64,000 nucleotides of DNA from an uncultured Campylobacter sp. Lineage in GTDB: Bacteria; Campylobacterota; Campylobacteria; Campylobacterales; Campylobacteraceae. A program made the translations under genes and the position numbers. Of the stretch, positions 49,784-59,363 are shown piece by piece (positions within the stretch are counted from its first letter, which is position 1; every line of letters starts with the position of its first letter). The notes below the pieces were generated by a model that ran no database searches, had not been told where the DNA came from, and was given only the letters and a program-made list of their open reading frames with translations. Location: NCBI RefSeq assembly GCF_963518785.1, contig NZ_CAUQKJ010000004.1, forward strand, positions 124,001-188,000, written 5' to 3'.

Positions 49784-50827
49784 CTATTTGCGCGCAAACC
49801 GATCGATCAAGCCCTGCCAGAGCTTAATGATGCGCTCTTGCGAAAACTCGTCTAAGCTTTCATTTGCATTTTGCACGAGAGCGTCTCGCAACTTCTCGTC
49901 GCTCATTAAAATTTCAAGCTTGCTCGCAAGCTCACTCGCATCGCCGCGTTTAAACAAAATGCCGCTAAAGCCGTCCTTTATGAGCTCTTTTGCGCCCACC
50001 GTGTCGCTGCTAAGCCGTGCGCAGCCGTAAAACGCAGACTCGATCAGCACGTTTGAAAGCCCTTCATTAAGCGAGCTTAGTACAAAAATTTTAGCTTCTT
50101 TATACAGCTCGCTCACGTCCTGTTTGTGTCCTAAAAATCGCACTTCAAGCCCGAGCCGCGCCACGAGCTCGCGCAATCTTTCGCGCAGCGAGCCGTCGCC
50201 CGCGATTAAAATTTCCCACTTCGCAAGCAGGCTTTTATCGATCCTGCTTAGCGCGTCAAAGTAAATTTCATACCCCTTTACGGGCTCGAGCCTACCGACG
50301 CTTAAGATCACGTTTCGCTTAGCGCCCTTGGTATCGCAAATCTCGCCGAAAAAGGGGTTGTGCACGACGAAGCAGTTTTTGACAAATCGCGAATAGTACT
50401 CAAAGTCCGAGCGCGTAAGCACCGTAAGCGCGTCCGCTTTTTTGTAGCACAGATCGCGCACGCGGCTAAAAAGCCCGCTTTGCAGATAATCGTGCGCGTT
50501 GTGCTCGGTCGCGATGAGCGGGATGCCTAGCCCGAAGCTTGCGATCACGCACGCTACGTTCGTCCAGTCCATAAAGCTGATGATGACGCTTGGGCGCTCG
50601 CGCTTGAAACACTCGCGCAAAATTCTGTATTTATCGAGCTTGCCGCCATTTTTATAAACGTCCAGATGCAAAAATTTTATCTTTTCGCTAAATTTATACC
50701 TGCCCTCGTCGTTTTCCAAAATCGCGATCGTAACGTCGTTTGCGTGCACAAAATGGTTCGCCAAAACCTGCAACACGCGCTCTGCGCCGCCGTTTCTAAG
50801 AGCCGCGATGACGAATAAAATTTTCAT
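49784..50827 (-). CDS. GT4 glycosyltransferase, PglH-like
   Basis: 347-residue GTB enzyme with FVIAALRNGGAERVLQVLAN at the N-terminus, an acceptor-domain ISFMDWTNVACVIASFG, VGRLEPVKGYEIYFDAL and the nucleotide-sugar motif SLNEGLSNVLIESAFYG. The ALRNGGAERVL start and ISFxDxTN stretch recall PglH, the polymerase that adds three terminal GalNAc. There is a second similar gene at 52.1 kb, and I cannot tell which, if either, has the PglH role. Overlaps the GT2 gene by four bases. Confidence 0.75.
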   Translation of the reverse strand: MKILFVIAALRNGGAERVLQVLANHFVHANDVTIAILENDEGRYKFSEKIKFLHLDVYKNGGKLDKYRILRECFKRERPSVIISFMDWTNVACVIASFGLGIPLIATEHNAHDYLQSGLFSRVRDLCYKKADALTVLTRSDFEYYSRFVKNCFVVHNPFFGEICDTKGAKRNVILSVGRLEPVKGYEIYFDALSRIDKSLLAKWEILIAGDGSLRERLRELVARLGLEVRFLGHKQDVSELYKEAKIFVLSSLNEGLSNVLIESAFYGCARLSSDTVGAKELIKDGFSGILFKRGDASELASKLEILMSDEKLRDALVQNANESLDEFSQERIIKLWQGLIDRFARK

Positions 50828-52089
50828 TTTAGCTTCCGATAAATTTTATAAAATAGCCGCAAAAGCGCAGGGCTAGCGTAAAACAAGACCATCATCAGCG
50901 TCTGCGTGCGGCTTGCATGCGCCGCGAAAAATCCAAAATCCAGCCGCTCGCGCACCAAAGCGTGCAGTGAGCGGATCTGCTGCGCAGCTTCTGCAGCGCT
51001 TAAAGGAGAGCGGGGATCTGCGGTCTTTCTTTGCGACGCGGAATTTTGCTTAGAATTTCGCATATAATTTTGCTTGGCGGAATTTTTAACTGCAGAATTT
51101 TTACCGCATGCGCAAGATAAACTATCAGCACCGCGCAAATCTGCCTCGTTTACCAAGCTGCGCTTATTAGCCTTGGAAGGAGAAGTCGCATCCCCATCCG
51201 AACTTGCAGGATCAAAGCTTGATTTGATAATTAAAAACGCCGTATTCAGCGCGGATTCGCAGCGAGTAAAATTAGCCTCACGCGCCAAGCTTGGATAATT
51301 CGCAGTGATCGCCTCAGTATAGCGGCGCACCGCAGCGATGACCGCAAGATGCCTGCGCGCGAATGAGTTTACGGTCGAGCCTGCCCTTACGCGATAAAAA
51401 TATAAAATTTCATCCGTGCACGCCGCAACAGAAGCGTTAAAAATATCAAAAAATATCGCCACATCCTCATAGATCTGCCCCGCAGGAAAGCGCAAAGCAG
51501 CAAAAATTTCGCGAGCAAACAGCGCGCGCCAAACCGCGGTGCTAAAATACGGATCCTGCGTGCAGCTGCGTCTAAAAAGCTCTTGCGGCGATATTTTATA
51601 TTCTCCTGCATTGGCATTTGAATTTGCAGCTCCTCCTGGATCGCTAATCTCTTTAGAATTTTGATTTTCTTTAAAATTCAAAACCGCCTTGAAATTATTT
51701 ATTTCGCTCTCGTCGCTAAATGCCGCGTAGCCACACATAGCGATTTTGGTGCAAAATTTCTGCGTAAGATGAAAAAGAGTCTCAATCAAATCAAGGCTTA
51801 CCAAATCGTCGCTGTCTACGAAACTGATAAACTCCCCGCGAGCGACATCTAAAGCGGCGTTTCGTGCACTAGCCTGCCCGCCGTTTAGCTTATGCAGCAC
51901 TCGCACACGAGGATCACGCGCGGCGTATTCGTCGCAAATCGCCTCGCTGCCATCATTTGAGCCATCATCTACGAGCAAAATTTCTAAGTTAGTATAGGTC
52001 TGCGCCGTGATGCGCTCCACGCAAGCGCGCAGGAATTCTTTGACATTATAAACGGGGATGATGACCGAGATTAGGGGATTTTCGCTCAT
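50824..52089 (-). CDS. GT2 family glycosyltransferase with low-complexity insert
   Basis: GT-A fold: LISVIIPVYNVKEFLRACVE, ILLVDDGSNDGSEAICDEYA, the DxD-type motif SFVDSDDL, and aromatic acceptor region LYFYRVRAGSTVNSFARRH. 421 residues. In C. jejuni the pgl cluster has PglI, a GT2 that adds the glucose branch; this enzyme sits in the comparable region but is longer and not clearly the same. Residues about 300-375 are a low-complexity stretch (SCACGKNSAVKNSAKQNYMR). A smaller insert lies near 140-155. Confidence 0.72.
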   Translation of the reverse strand: MSENPLISVIIPVYNVKEFLRACVERITAQTYTNLEILLVDDGSNDGSEAICDEYAARDPRVRVLHKLNGGQASARNAALDVARGEFISFVDSDDLVSLDLIETLFHLTQKFCTKIAMCGYAAFSDESEINNFKAVLNFKENQNSKEISDPGGAANSNANAGEYKISPQELFRRSCTQDPYFSTAVWRALFAREIFAALRFPAGQIYEDVAIFFDIFNASVAACTDEILYFYRVRAGSTVNSFARRHLAVIAAVRRYTEAITANYPSLAREANFTRCESALNTAFLIIKSSFDPASSDGDATSPSKANKRSLVNEADLRGADSLSCACGKNSAVKNSAKQNYMRNSKQNSASQRKTADPRSPLSAAEAAQQIRSLHALVRERLDFGFFAAHASRTQTLMMVLFYASPALLRLFYKIYRKLK

Positions 52090-53168
52090 TATTCCTCCCT
52101 GTGTATCGTAGTGGCTATGAAATCCAGCCAGCGTCGCCCGATCGTTTCAATTTTAAAGCTCTCCTCGCGCTTGGAGGCGTTTTGCACGAGCCGCTCGCGT
52201 AGCTTCTCGTCGCTCATTAGAATTTCAAGCTTTTTTGCGATGCTCGCGCTATCGCCTACAGGGCATAAAAACCCATCCACGCCGTCGCTTATAAGCTCGC
52301 TAGGACCTGCGATGCAATCTGTGGAAATTCTAGCGGTACCGAAAAATATACTCTCCATCAAGATATTGCAAAAGCCCTCCATCTTGGAGGTTACAACTAC
52401 GATTTTAGCGCGCTCGTATAAGCTTTCGATATCGCGCACAAAGCCGATGAATTGCACATTTAAGCGCAGCTTCGCAGCTAGGCTTTCAAGGCTCTTTCGC
52501 TCCTCTCCGTCGCCTGCGATCACCACCTTCCACTCTTTTAAAAGATTGAAATCTATAAGCGCAAGCGCCTTAAGAAGGACATCAAAGCCCTTATAGACAT
52601 TGAGCCGGCCGGCTGCTAGGATGATATTTTCTTTAGGCGGGCGAGCCTCTTTAGCATGGCTGATCTCAAACATCGGATTAGGCATAATCACGCGATTTTG
52701 CACATATGTGTAATGATCCAGATCAAATTTACTAAGCACGCTAAGACCTGCAGCTTGCGGATAAAAGATCCGCTTGAGCGCTCGCCAGATCGGACTTTTT
52801 AAAAAACGATGATTGGTGTGTTCGGAGACGATGATTTTCTGCCCAACTCCAAGATTTGCGATAAGCGTAAGGACATTGGTATTATCTAAAAACGAGATTA
52901 CTACGTCAAATTTACGACTTTTTAGAAGCCTGTGCAAGGCTAAAATTTTATCGTAGCGCTTTTTTATATTGCCAAAAACTCCCAAATCGCCCACTCCTAA
53001 ATCCAAGCTAAGAAGCTCGATCTTAGAATCTAGCGCGTAAAACGGCTCATCTGCGTCAAATTTTATCACACAGATTTCATTCTCGCGGCAGAAAAAATTT
53101 GCCAGCACGCTTAGCACGCGCTCGGCACCGCCCTTGCCTAAAGCAGAAATTACCATAGCTATTTTCAT
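52089..53168 (-). CDS. GT4 glycosyltransferase, PglH-like
   Basis: 359 residues, with MVISALGKGGAERVLSVLAN, VVISFLDNTNVLTLIANLG, IIVSEHTNHRFLKSPIW and RLNVYKGFDVLLKAL, and SKMEGFCNILMESIFFG as the nucleotide-sugar region. In my reading it resembles C. jejuni PglH slightly better than the gene at 49.8 kb (VIKFDAD-PFYAL versus IIKFHAG-SFYKL). It would extend the glycan with GalNAc. Stop abuts the GT2 start. Confidence 0.75.
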   Translation of the reverse strand: MKIAMVISALGKGGAERVLSVLANFFCRENEICVIKFDADEPFYALDSKIELLSLDLGVGDLGVFGNIKKRYDKILALHRLLKSRKFDVVISFLDNTNVLTLIANLGVGQKIIVSEHTNHRFLKSPIWRALKRIFYPQAAGLSVLSKFDLDHYTYVQNRVIMPNPMFEISHAKEARPPKENIILAAGRLNVYKGFDVLLKALALIDFNLLKEWKVVIAGDGEERKSLESLAAKLRLNVQFIGFVRDIESLYERAKIVVVTSKMEGFCNILMESIFFGTARISTDCIAGPSELISDGVDGFLCPVGDSASIAKKLEILMSDEKLRERLVQNASKREESFKIETIGRRWLDFIATTIHREE

Positions 53169-53169
53169 T

Positions 53170-54231
53170 TTATGAGCCTAAACTTGTTTTTAAAAATTTC
53201 ATCGAGTCCTCTCTTTTACGGCGCAACGCCTCATTTACGCCATCCCAATCGATAGTCGCGTCCAAGCGGGCGTCTTTGGGATCTTGCAAAGCCCTATCCT
53301 CAAGCCCAAATAAGCCCAAAAGCGAGCTAAAGCGCGACGCGCCGCGACTAGCGTTAACGAGCACAAAAAACGGCTTATTAAAGATTATAGAAAATACGCA
53401 GCCGTGAAATGAGTCGGTTAGCACAAACTCCGCGCCCGCAATAGCGCTTAACCATGCTTTTATGCCGATGCGGTTACCGCGGTCATTCACCTCATCTACC
53501 TCTAGGCCGCTTTGCTTCTTTAATAGCTCTATCGCCGCTTCTGAGCGAGGCGATGGATCTAGGATATAGGCAAAGCCCTTACGCTTTGGCGCATGGCTTA
53601 AAAATTTATCGTAAATCTCTTTGTTAGCCAAAAGCGTAGGATCCAGTACCCAGTGCGCATCTACGCCAAAGCATTCGCGCGCAAGCTTTACACCATCGCG
53701 CTCGCGCACCGAAATAGCTTTAAATTTAGCCAAATTTGCAGCGTGAGCTTTTAAATCCGCGGGGTTTTTAAGCCCACAAAGCCTATCTCCGCCGAAGCTT
53801 GCAGCATAGGCGATCCGCGTGCAGTTAGGCGGCAAAAATCCAAGGCTAAAGCAATCTGCAAAATCCGCAAAATAGCTAGGACGAAAAACCTGATCGCTTC
53901 CTAAAATCACCGCTTCAAAGCGTTCTTTCTCGCACAGCGCCTTTAAATCCGCAGGCGTGCAAACAAGCGCGGTTGAAGGAATATTTTCCGATACAAACTC
54001 GCTAGTATCGCGCTCGTAAGAGGGATTAAATTTCGCGCCGCAAAGCTCCTTTTTAAGCGCGCATGCCACTAAAAATTTAATATACGCAATCGATAGTTTA
54101 CTTCTTTGCAGGCGCAAGTTTATGAGACGTGGCTCATGCCCAAGCCCCACTAGCACGCGGCTTAGCGCGTAAGCTTGTAAAATTCCGCCGTAATTATTTA
54201 CTAGCGGCAGGGTAAAAATCCCGATCTTCAT
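53170..54231 (-). CDS. Polysaccharide pyruvyl transferase family protein
   Basis: 353 residues: start MKIGIFTLPLVNNYGGILQA then YALSRVL, middle ILGSDQVFRPSYF, RERDGVKLA, DPTLL, and the C-terminal LTDSFHGCVFSIIFNKPFFV and NASRGASRFSSLL. This is the PS_pyruv_trans pattern (WsaA/CsaB/GumL-like), enzymes that attach a pyruvate ketal to a sugar from PEP. It is coupled by four bases to the FrhB-like gene, a pair often seen in glycan clusters. The sugar modified is unknown. Confidence 0.85.
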   Translation of the reverse strand: MKIGIFTLPLVNNYGGILQAYALSRVLVGLGHEPRLINLRLQRSKLSIAYIKFLVACALKKELCGAKFNPSYERDTSEFVSENIPSTALVCTPADLKALCEKERFEAVILGSDQVFRPSYFADFADCFSLGFLPPNCTRIAYAASFGGDRLCGLKNPADLKAHAANLAKFKAISVRERDGVKLARECFGVDAHWVLDPTLLANKEIYDKFLSHAPKRKGFAYILDPSPRSEAAIELLKKQSGLEVDEVNDRGNRIGIKAWLSAIAGAEFVLTDSFHGCVFSIIFNKPFFVLVNASRGASRFSSLLGLFGLEDRALQDPKDARLDATIDWDGVNEALRRKREDSMKFLKTSLGS

Positions 54232-55850
54232 GCAAACTTCCTATAAATTTTATATGCCGCGATCTTTGGTAGCGCCAAAAGCGCTAGCACTTTATTTGCG
54301 GCGGCAATTTTTTTAAGCCTAGCAGCGATGAAATCATCACAATCAAAATGCGTAGCGCTATATCGCTGGATCTGAAGCTTCTGGCGCAAGATGTAACGCT
54401 TAAGCGGGTTTTTCGCGCCGTAAAAAATTTCGTTTTTGCACTCCACCTGGCTTTGCTGCGAGCGCTGCACCTCTGCTGCGGATATCCGCTCGCAAAAAAT
54501 CTCCTCGCGTGCCGGCTTCGTAGGCTGTGAAAACAGCGCGTCAATCTGAGCTGCGCGCGTAATTACGAGCGATGTGCCGCGCCACTCGCTTATTTCGCTT
54601 TGCAGCCACGCATCCATCAGCACGACGTCGGCACATTTGGCAAAAACGTCAGTGCAGGCGTTGCACGCAAGCGGCGTAAAAGCGCGTGAACTCCAGTAGG
54701 CAAAGGCGCTACTACTGCGATCATCTATCGCCTCGCTACCGTCTGTAGCGCGGAATTTAAAACCAAAGCTCATCGCACTTTTGCCCGCGATTTTATATCT
54801 GTAATTAACTGCTGCGAGCTGCTTACGCTCTTTAAACGCAAGATCTGCCAGCTTATGCGTAAAACCAGCACCCTTGCCCTGTCCGCAAACCAGCCCAATA
54901 ATAAAGCTTATGCGGGATTTAAGGCGTGGATTTTTCCTCGCAGCAAGCCTTAAGGCCTTAGCAAAGCACGGCAGCGCGCTGATCGCGTATCTACCCTCGT
55001 GGCGTGACATCTCATTTAACACCGCTTCAAGCGTGAGCGGATAGTAAGCGGACGAGCGCGCACGAGTAAGCTCATCGGCATTTTTTATCACGCTAAATTT
55101 AAATAGTGGCACGGAATTTTTGCCCATAGAATTTCGCGCGTTTTTGGAATTCTCGCAAGCAAAATTCTGCGTTGATACGGAATTTTTACAAGAAGCTTTA
55201 GAATTCTGCGCGAAATTTTCATTTGTAAAATTCTGCGTGGAATTCTGCGTAAAATTTTCGCAAAAGGAATTTTGCGCACTCGTAAAATTTATAGAATCAT
55301 CGTCCGCCAAATTCTGCGTTAAATTCGGAATTGCGGAATTCTGTTCGGAATTTTTGGTTGCGGAATTTTGCAAATTCTGTGGCTGCGCTAAATTATTGCA
55401 GGCAGAAAAATCACGCTTGGAATTTTGGGCTATAAAATCCCCCTCGTCCGCGGGCACGACGCAAATCGCGTAATCAATGAGTCCGCGCGCAAAAAGCTCG
55501 CGAAAAATATAATCTCCCGCGCCGCCGCTTGCACTGCTTAGGCGCTGCGCTTCATCTTTTTTGTAGAATTTATAAGTGGCTAAAAATCTGCCAAAATCAG
55601 GGCTAAAGCTTTCCAACTCTGCATATGATTTAGAATTTAGCTCGTTTTCAAGCATATCTTTTTCGTAAAACGGGCAGACTTTTAGACAAATATCGCATTT
55701 GTCGCGACACCCTTCGCCCTCCTCGGGCGCGTAAAATCCATTGCCTCCAAGCCGCATTTTTAGCACGCTAAAAGGGCAGCTGCTCGCGCAGACGCCGCAG
55801 CCGATACAGCGGTCTTTCGTAACTACTTCGCTAATTACATTGAAGCTCAA
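54228..55850 (-). CDS. FrhB-like iron-sulfur protein (coenzyme F420 hydrogenase/dehydrogenase beta-subunit family)
   Basis: 540 residues: N-terminal 2x[4Fe-4S] ferredoxin domain (CIGCGVCASSCPF; CRDKCDICLKVCPF), then the family domain with SSASGGAGDYIFRELFARGL, ISALPCFAKALRLAARKNP, VCGQGKG and PLACNACTDVFAKCADVVLMD. Members occur in polysaccharide clusters, often beside pyruvyl transferases, and their reaction there is not settled. Residues about 145-255 are a low-complexity Asn/Ser/Gln/Phe insert (e.g. NFTQNSTQNFTNENFAQNSK), absent from ordinary family members. Confidence 0.82.
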   Translation of the reverse strand: MSFNVISEVVTKDRCIGCGVCASSCPFSVLKMRLGGNGFYAPEEGEGCRDKCDICLKVCPFYEKDMLENELNSKSYAELESFSPDFGRFLATYKFYKKDEAQRLSSASGGAGDYIFRELFARGLIDYAICVVPADEGDFIAQNSKRDFSACNNLAQPQNLQNSATKNSEQNSAIPNLTQNLADDDSINFTSAQNSFCENFTQNSTQNFTNENFAQNSKASCKNSVSTQNFACENSKNARNSMGKNSVPLFKFSVIKNADELTRARSSAYYPLTLEAVLNEMSRHEGRYAISALPCFAKALRLAARKNPRLKSRISFIIGLVCGQGKGAGFTHKLADLAFKERKQLAAVNYRYKIAGKSAMSFGFKFRATDGSEAIDDRSSSAFAYWSSRAFTPLACNACTDVFAKCADVVLMDAWLQSEISEWRGTSLVITRAAQIDALFSQPTKPAREEIFCERISAAEVQRSQQSQVECKNEIFYGAKNPLKRYILRQKLQIQRYSATHFDCDDFIAARLKKIAAANKVLALLALPKIAAYKIYRKFA

Positions 55851-57385
55851 GCCCGCCTCCTTATCTTAGCTGCAATGCCACCAAAAATCGCGCGTTCGTA
55901 GTCATTCATCGCCCAAAAATACGCGCTTAGCACAAACATAGCCGAATAAAGCCCGCCGCAAATTAGCAAAAAGCTCACTCCGTGCAAGCCTAATGCGTAA
56001 TTTATCGCTAGGCTTGCTGCGATTGCAGGAGCAAATTTTACTACCATCGCGCCGATATTTCGCCAGAATTTAGCGATGTCAAGTCCGATTACACGAGCAT
56101 AGTAGATATTCATCACGCAGATATTTAGCAAGGTGATCGCAAAAGCCGTACCGCACGCAGCGCCCACGCCACCGTAAGCCTTAGCTAGCGGGATAGAAAT
56201 AGCGATGTTTACGAGCGTGACGCAAAACGCGGCGATTGAGCGAAATTTGACTTTGTTTTTTGCCTGAAGCACGGCTAGGCCTAAATTTTGAATCAACGGC
56301 ACGCTTACTGGAAGCACCAAAATAAGCGCGATTGCGTATGAAATTTCATAATTTGCGCCAGCCCATAGCACGATAAACTCCCGTCCAAAAATCACCAAAA
56401 GCGACGCGATAAAAAATATCACGTAAAATTGCAGCCTGCCTATTTTGATAAATTCCGCGCTAAGCTCGGAATCGGTGGAGTTTGTAGAGACCATTTTGGC
56501 GATTTTAGGAAGCATTACGCCGCTAATGGTGAGCGAAAGCGTGACGAAAGTGGCGTTTATCGTGCTTGCTACGGCATACGTGGAGACCGCTGTAGCGCCT
56601 GCTACAGCGCCTAAGATAAAATTATCGACATTCCAGTTTACTTGATCGACTACGATGCCTAAAAATATAAAAAACGAGTAACCAAAAATTTGCTTAAGCG
56701 TGGAGGCGTCGAAATTTCGCACGCTTATCACGGGCGAGACTTTGCGCTTGCAGTAGATGAAGTCCGCCGCAACGCAGATTAAATTTACCACCGTAGCGAT
56801 GATTACGATCGCGATAGCCTTATATCCCAAAAGTAGCGCAGGTACCGCAGCTAGCGGCAGGGCAATCGTGCGAAAGATCCCAATTAGCTTAATAAATACG
56901 AAATTCTCATGCGCTGTAAGGATCGACGAATAGATGCTAAAAGGAAAGCTAATCGCTAAATTTGCAGTTAGTAGCATTAGCATAATGCGAATTTCGCCCA
57001 TCTCGCTAGCGCTTAGCTTAGCGCCAAAAATCGCGTGCAGATTGGCCAGCAGCGCAGCTCCTGCAAGCGCGATCACCGCGCTCATTACCAGATACACACT
57101 AAAGATCGTTCCGTGCAGCTTATGCGTGCGCTCCACTTCGCCGCTTGAGGCGTATTTAGCGGTATAGACCGTCACGGCATTGCCGAAACCCAAATCCAAA
57201 ATCGCCAAATAGCCGATAACGCTACTCGCTAAAGAATATAGCCCAAACTCGCTCTGCCCCAGCGCCCGCAGAAAAAACGGCGTATAAACCAAAGTAAGTA
57301 TCGTAGAAACAAAAATATTTACATACGATAGCACGACGCCGAGCTTACGCTGCGCGGCTTCGGGGGCGTTTAGAATTTTAAGCAA
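55847..57385 (-). CDS. Wzx-type oligosaccharide flippase (MATE-like)
   Basis: 512 residues with 12-14 membrane helices and the PST/Wzx family start (VLSYVNIFVSTILTLVYTPF, FLRALGQSEFGLYSLASSVI, LDLGFGNAVTVYTAKY). Moves undecaprenyl-linked glycan across the inner membrane. C. jejuni uses the ABC transporter PglK at this place in the cluster, and no ABC signature is present here. It overlaps the FrhB-like gene by four bases, and gne/galE lies upstream. Confidence 0.88.
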   Translation of the reverse strand: MLKILNAPEAAQRKLGVVLSYVNIFVSTILTLVYTPFFLRALGQSEFGLYSLASSVIGYLAILDLGFGNAVTVYTAKYASSGEVERTHKLHGTIFSVYLVMSAVIALAGAALLANLHAIFGAKLSASEMGEIRIMLMLLTANLAISFPFSIYSSILTAHENFVFIKLIGIFRTIALPLAAVPALLLGYKAIAIVIIATVVNLICVAADFIYCKRKVSPVISVRNFDASTLKQIFGYSFFIFLGIVVDQVNWNVDNFILGAVAGATAVSTYAVASTINATFVTLSLTISGVMLPKIAKMVSTNSTDSELSAEFIKIGRLQFYVIFFIASLLVIFGREFIVLWAGANYEISYAIALILVLPVSVPLIQNLGLAVLQAKNKVKFRSIAAFCVTLVNIAISIPLAKAYGGVGAACGTAFAITLLNICVMNIYYARVIGLDIAKFWRNIGAMVVKFAPAIAASLAINYALGLHGVSFLLICGGLYSAMFVLSAYFWAMNDYERAIFGGIAAKIRRRA

Positions 57386-57466
57386 ACAAGGCTTCCTTTT
57401 GCTCGCCGCGATTAAACGCCGCGGAGTAAAATTTTAAAATTTCAAATCGCACTTTCACGCTAGAAC

Positions 57467-58456
57467 CTAGAGCTTCTTTTCCCAATTAAGCGCGCTTAGG
57501 ATGATCTCATCCAGGCTCTCGTGCTCAGGCTGCCACGAAGTTTTGGTGCGAATTTTATCCGCGTTTGATATGAGGCAGGCAGGGTCCCCTGCTCTGCGTG
57601 GAGCGATCTGCACTTTAAAATCCACGCCGCTTACTTTTTTAGCTTCATTGACGACCTCTTTTACGCTAAAGCCCGTGCCGTAGCCTACGTTAAAGACCGC
57701 GCTGTCGTTACTTTGCAGATAATCAAGCACCGCCAGATGCGCGCTTGCGAGATCCTCTACGTGGATGTAGTCGCGTATGCAGGTACCGTCCTTGGTGTCG
57801 TAATCATCGCCGAAAATGCTCATCTTATCGCGTTTGCCGACGATCGTTTGAGTCGCTACCTTAATTAGATGCGTCGCGTTCGGGTAGTTTTGCCCGATCG
57901 TGCCGTCGCTTGCCGCACCTGCAACGTTGAAGTAGCGCAAAATTCCATATTTAAAATTTGGATTTGCCGCTGCCGCGTCTTTTAGCACCCACTCGACCAT
58001 CAGTTTGCTTCTGCCGTACGGATTGATCGGATTTTGCGGAGTTTCCTCGCTTACTTGCGGGATGTCGGGCTCGCCGTAGGTCGCTGCCGTGGAGCTAAAG
58101 ATAAAGTCTTTCACGCCGTATTTGTTCGCAAGCGCGATCAAATTCATCGCGTTGGCGGTGTTGTTTAGATAGTATTTTAGCGGATTTTGCGTGCTTTCAA
58201 AAACCTCGATAAACGCCGCAAAGTGAATGATCGCATCAAACTTCTCGCGCTTAAAAAGCTTCTCGATTGCAGGGATGTTTTCCAGGCTTTCCTGCACGAA
58301 CTCAAACTCGCCTATCTTGCGAAGCGCCTCGATCGCTCGCATCGAGCCCTTGCAAAGATTATCCAGTATGACGACGTCGTGGCGGTTCGCTTCTAAAAGC
58401 GCCTTTGCGACGTGGCTGCCGATGTATCCCGCGCCGCCTGTGATTAAAATTTTCAT
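57467..58456 (-). CDS. galE: UDP-glucose/UDP-GlcNAc 4-epimerase (Gne/GalE)
   Basis: Makes UDP-GalNAc/UDP-Gal from the Glc forms for glycan assembly. 329 residues: NAD motif MKILITGGAGYIGSHVAKAL, active-site STAATYGEP and YGRSKLMVEW (YxxxK), NVAGA, and CIRDYIHVEDL. In C. jejuni the gene at this end of the pgl cluster is gne, which works on both sugars; sequence alone does not tell which substrate range applies here. First gene of the cluster on the minus strand. Confidence 0.92.
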   Translation of the reverse strand: MKILITGGAGYIGSHVAKALLEANRHDVVILDNLCKGSMRAIEALRKIGEFEFVQESLENIPAIEKLFKREKFDAIIHFAAFIEVFESTQNPLKYYLNNTANAMNLIALANKYGVKDFIFSSTAATYGEPDIPQVSEETPQNPINPYGRSKLMVEWVLKDAAAANPNFKYGILRYFNVAGAASDGTIGQNYPNATHLIKVATQTIVGKRDKMSIFGDDYDTKDGTCIRDYIHVEDLASAHLAVLDYLQSNDSAVFNVGYGTGFSVKEVVNEAKKVSGVDFKVQIAPRRAGDPACLISNADKIRTKTSWQPEHESLDEIILSALNWEKKL

Positions 58457-58508
58457 CTATTCTCCTTCGGATCAAATTTATCAAAACACGCGATTATAGC
58501 CCCTTAGA

Positions 58509-59363
58509 TTAAATCGCTGGTCGCACGCGCAAAAATACGGGGAAGCGCGGCTTTTTCTCGCGGGTTAAATTTTGGTATTGATAGGTGATGATCGTGCCCA
58601 CCTTAGGCGGATTTGCCCGCATCTCGTCGCTAAAGCCCGTACCTACTTTAAATTTCGCTCCGCTACGTAGATCCACGCAGCTAAGCGAGCCCATCTTGCC
58701 CTCGTTTTTGCCGTAGCCCGGGTTGATTTTTACGACCTTGCAATCGCTATCGTGCGTCTTTTTATATTTTAAAATTTTATCGCTGCGCCCGCTTTCATAA
58801 AGCGCGTTTGGATCGCGCAGCACGACCCCTTCGCCGCCAGAGGCGATGACGCGATCAAAATACGCCTGCACGTCTGCGTGCGTGCTTACCGGAGTTTGCT
58901 GCACGATGAGTAAATTTTGCGCACCGCTTGAGGCGATAAAATTTCTTAAAATTTCCATCTTCGCGCTTAAATTTTTTTGCTCCTTCGGCAGGTCAAACGC
59001 GTAAAATTTCACCCTGCTCCAGCGCTCATCGGGCACGCTAGAAGAGACGATCGATACGAGCTGCTCAAACTCTCCGCGCGCCGTGTATAGCTCGCCGTCC
59101 ACGAAAAACGGCGGAAAGCCCGCGCTCCAGCCCTCGGGGGCGTTTATGATCTTGCCGCGTCTGGAGCGCAGATTTTTGCCGTCCCAGATCGCGCGCACGC
59201 CGTCTAGCTTCTCGCTGATGACCCAGCCGGTGATATTCATGCCAGGAGCGTATTCTTTAAGCAGCATCGGTTTAAATTTAGCCTCATCCGCAACCGCGCC
59301 GCAGGCCAAAAATAGCGCACCCAAAACCGCGCCTTTTAAAATTTTAAAAATTTCACTTCGCAT
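58509..59363 (-). CDS. Exported ATP-dependent DNA ligase
   Basis: 284 residues: signal peptide (ILKGAVLGALFLACGAVADE), adenylation domain with the lysine motif SEKLDGVRAIWDGKNL, motif III-like FFVDGELYT, motif IV GEGVVLRDP and V DKILKYK, then the OB domain with VGTIITYQYQNL. This is the small exported ATP-ligase of epsilonproteobacteria. It is separate from the NAD-dependent LigA. Periplasmic location suggests repair of incoming DNA during uptake, but this is inference. Its ATG lies inside the end of the exonuclease gene (11-base overlap). Confidence 0.87.
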   Translation of the reverse strand: MRSEIFKILKGAVLGALFLACGAVADEAKFKPMLLKEYAPGMNITGWVISEKLDGVRAIWDGKNLRSRRGKIINAPEGWSAGFPPFFVDGELYTARGEFEQLVSIVSSSVPDERWSRVKFYAFDLPKEQKNLSAKMEILRNFIASSGAQNLLIVQQTPVSTHADVQAYFDRVIASGGEGVVLRDPNALYESGRSDKILKYKKTHDSDCKVVKINPGYGKNEGKMGSLSCVDLRSGAKFKVGTGFSDEMRANPPKVGTIITYQYQNLTREKKPRFPVFLRVRPAI

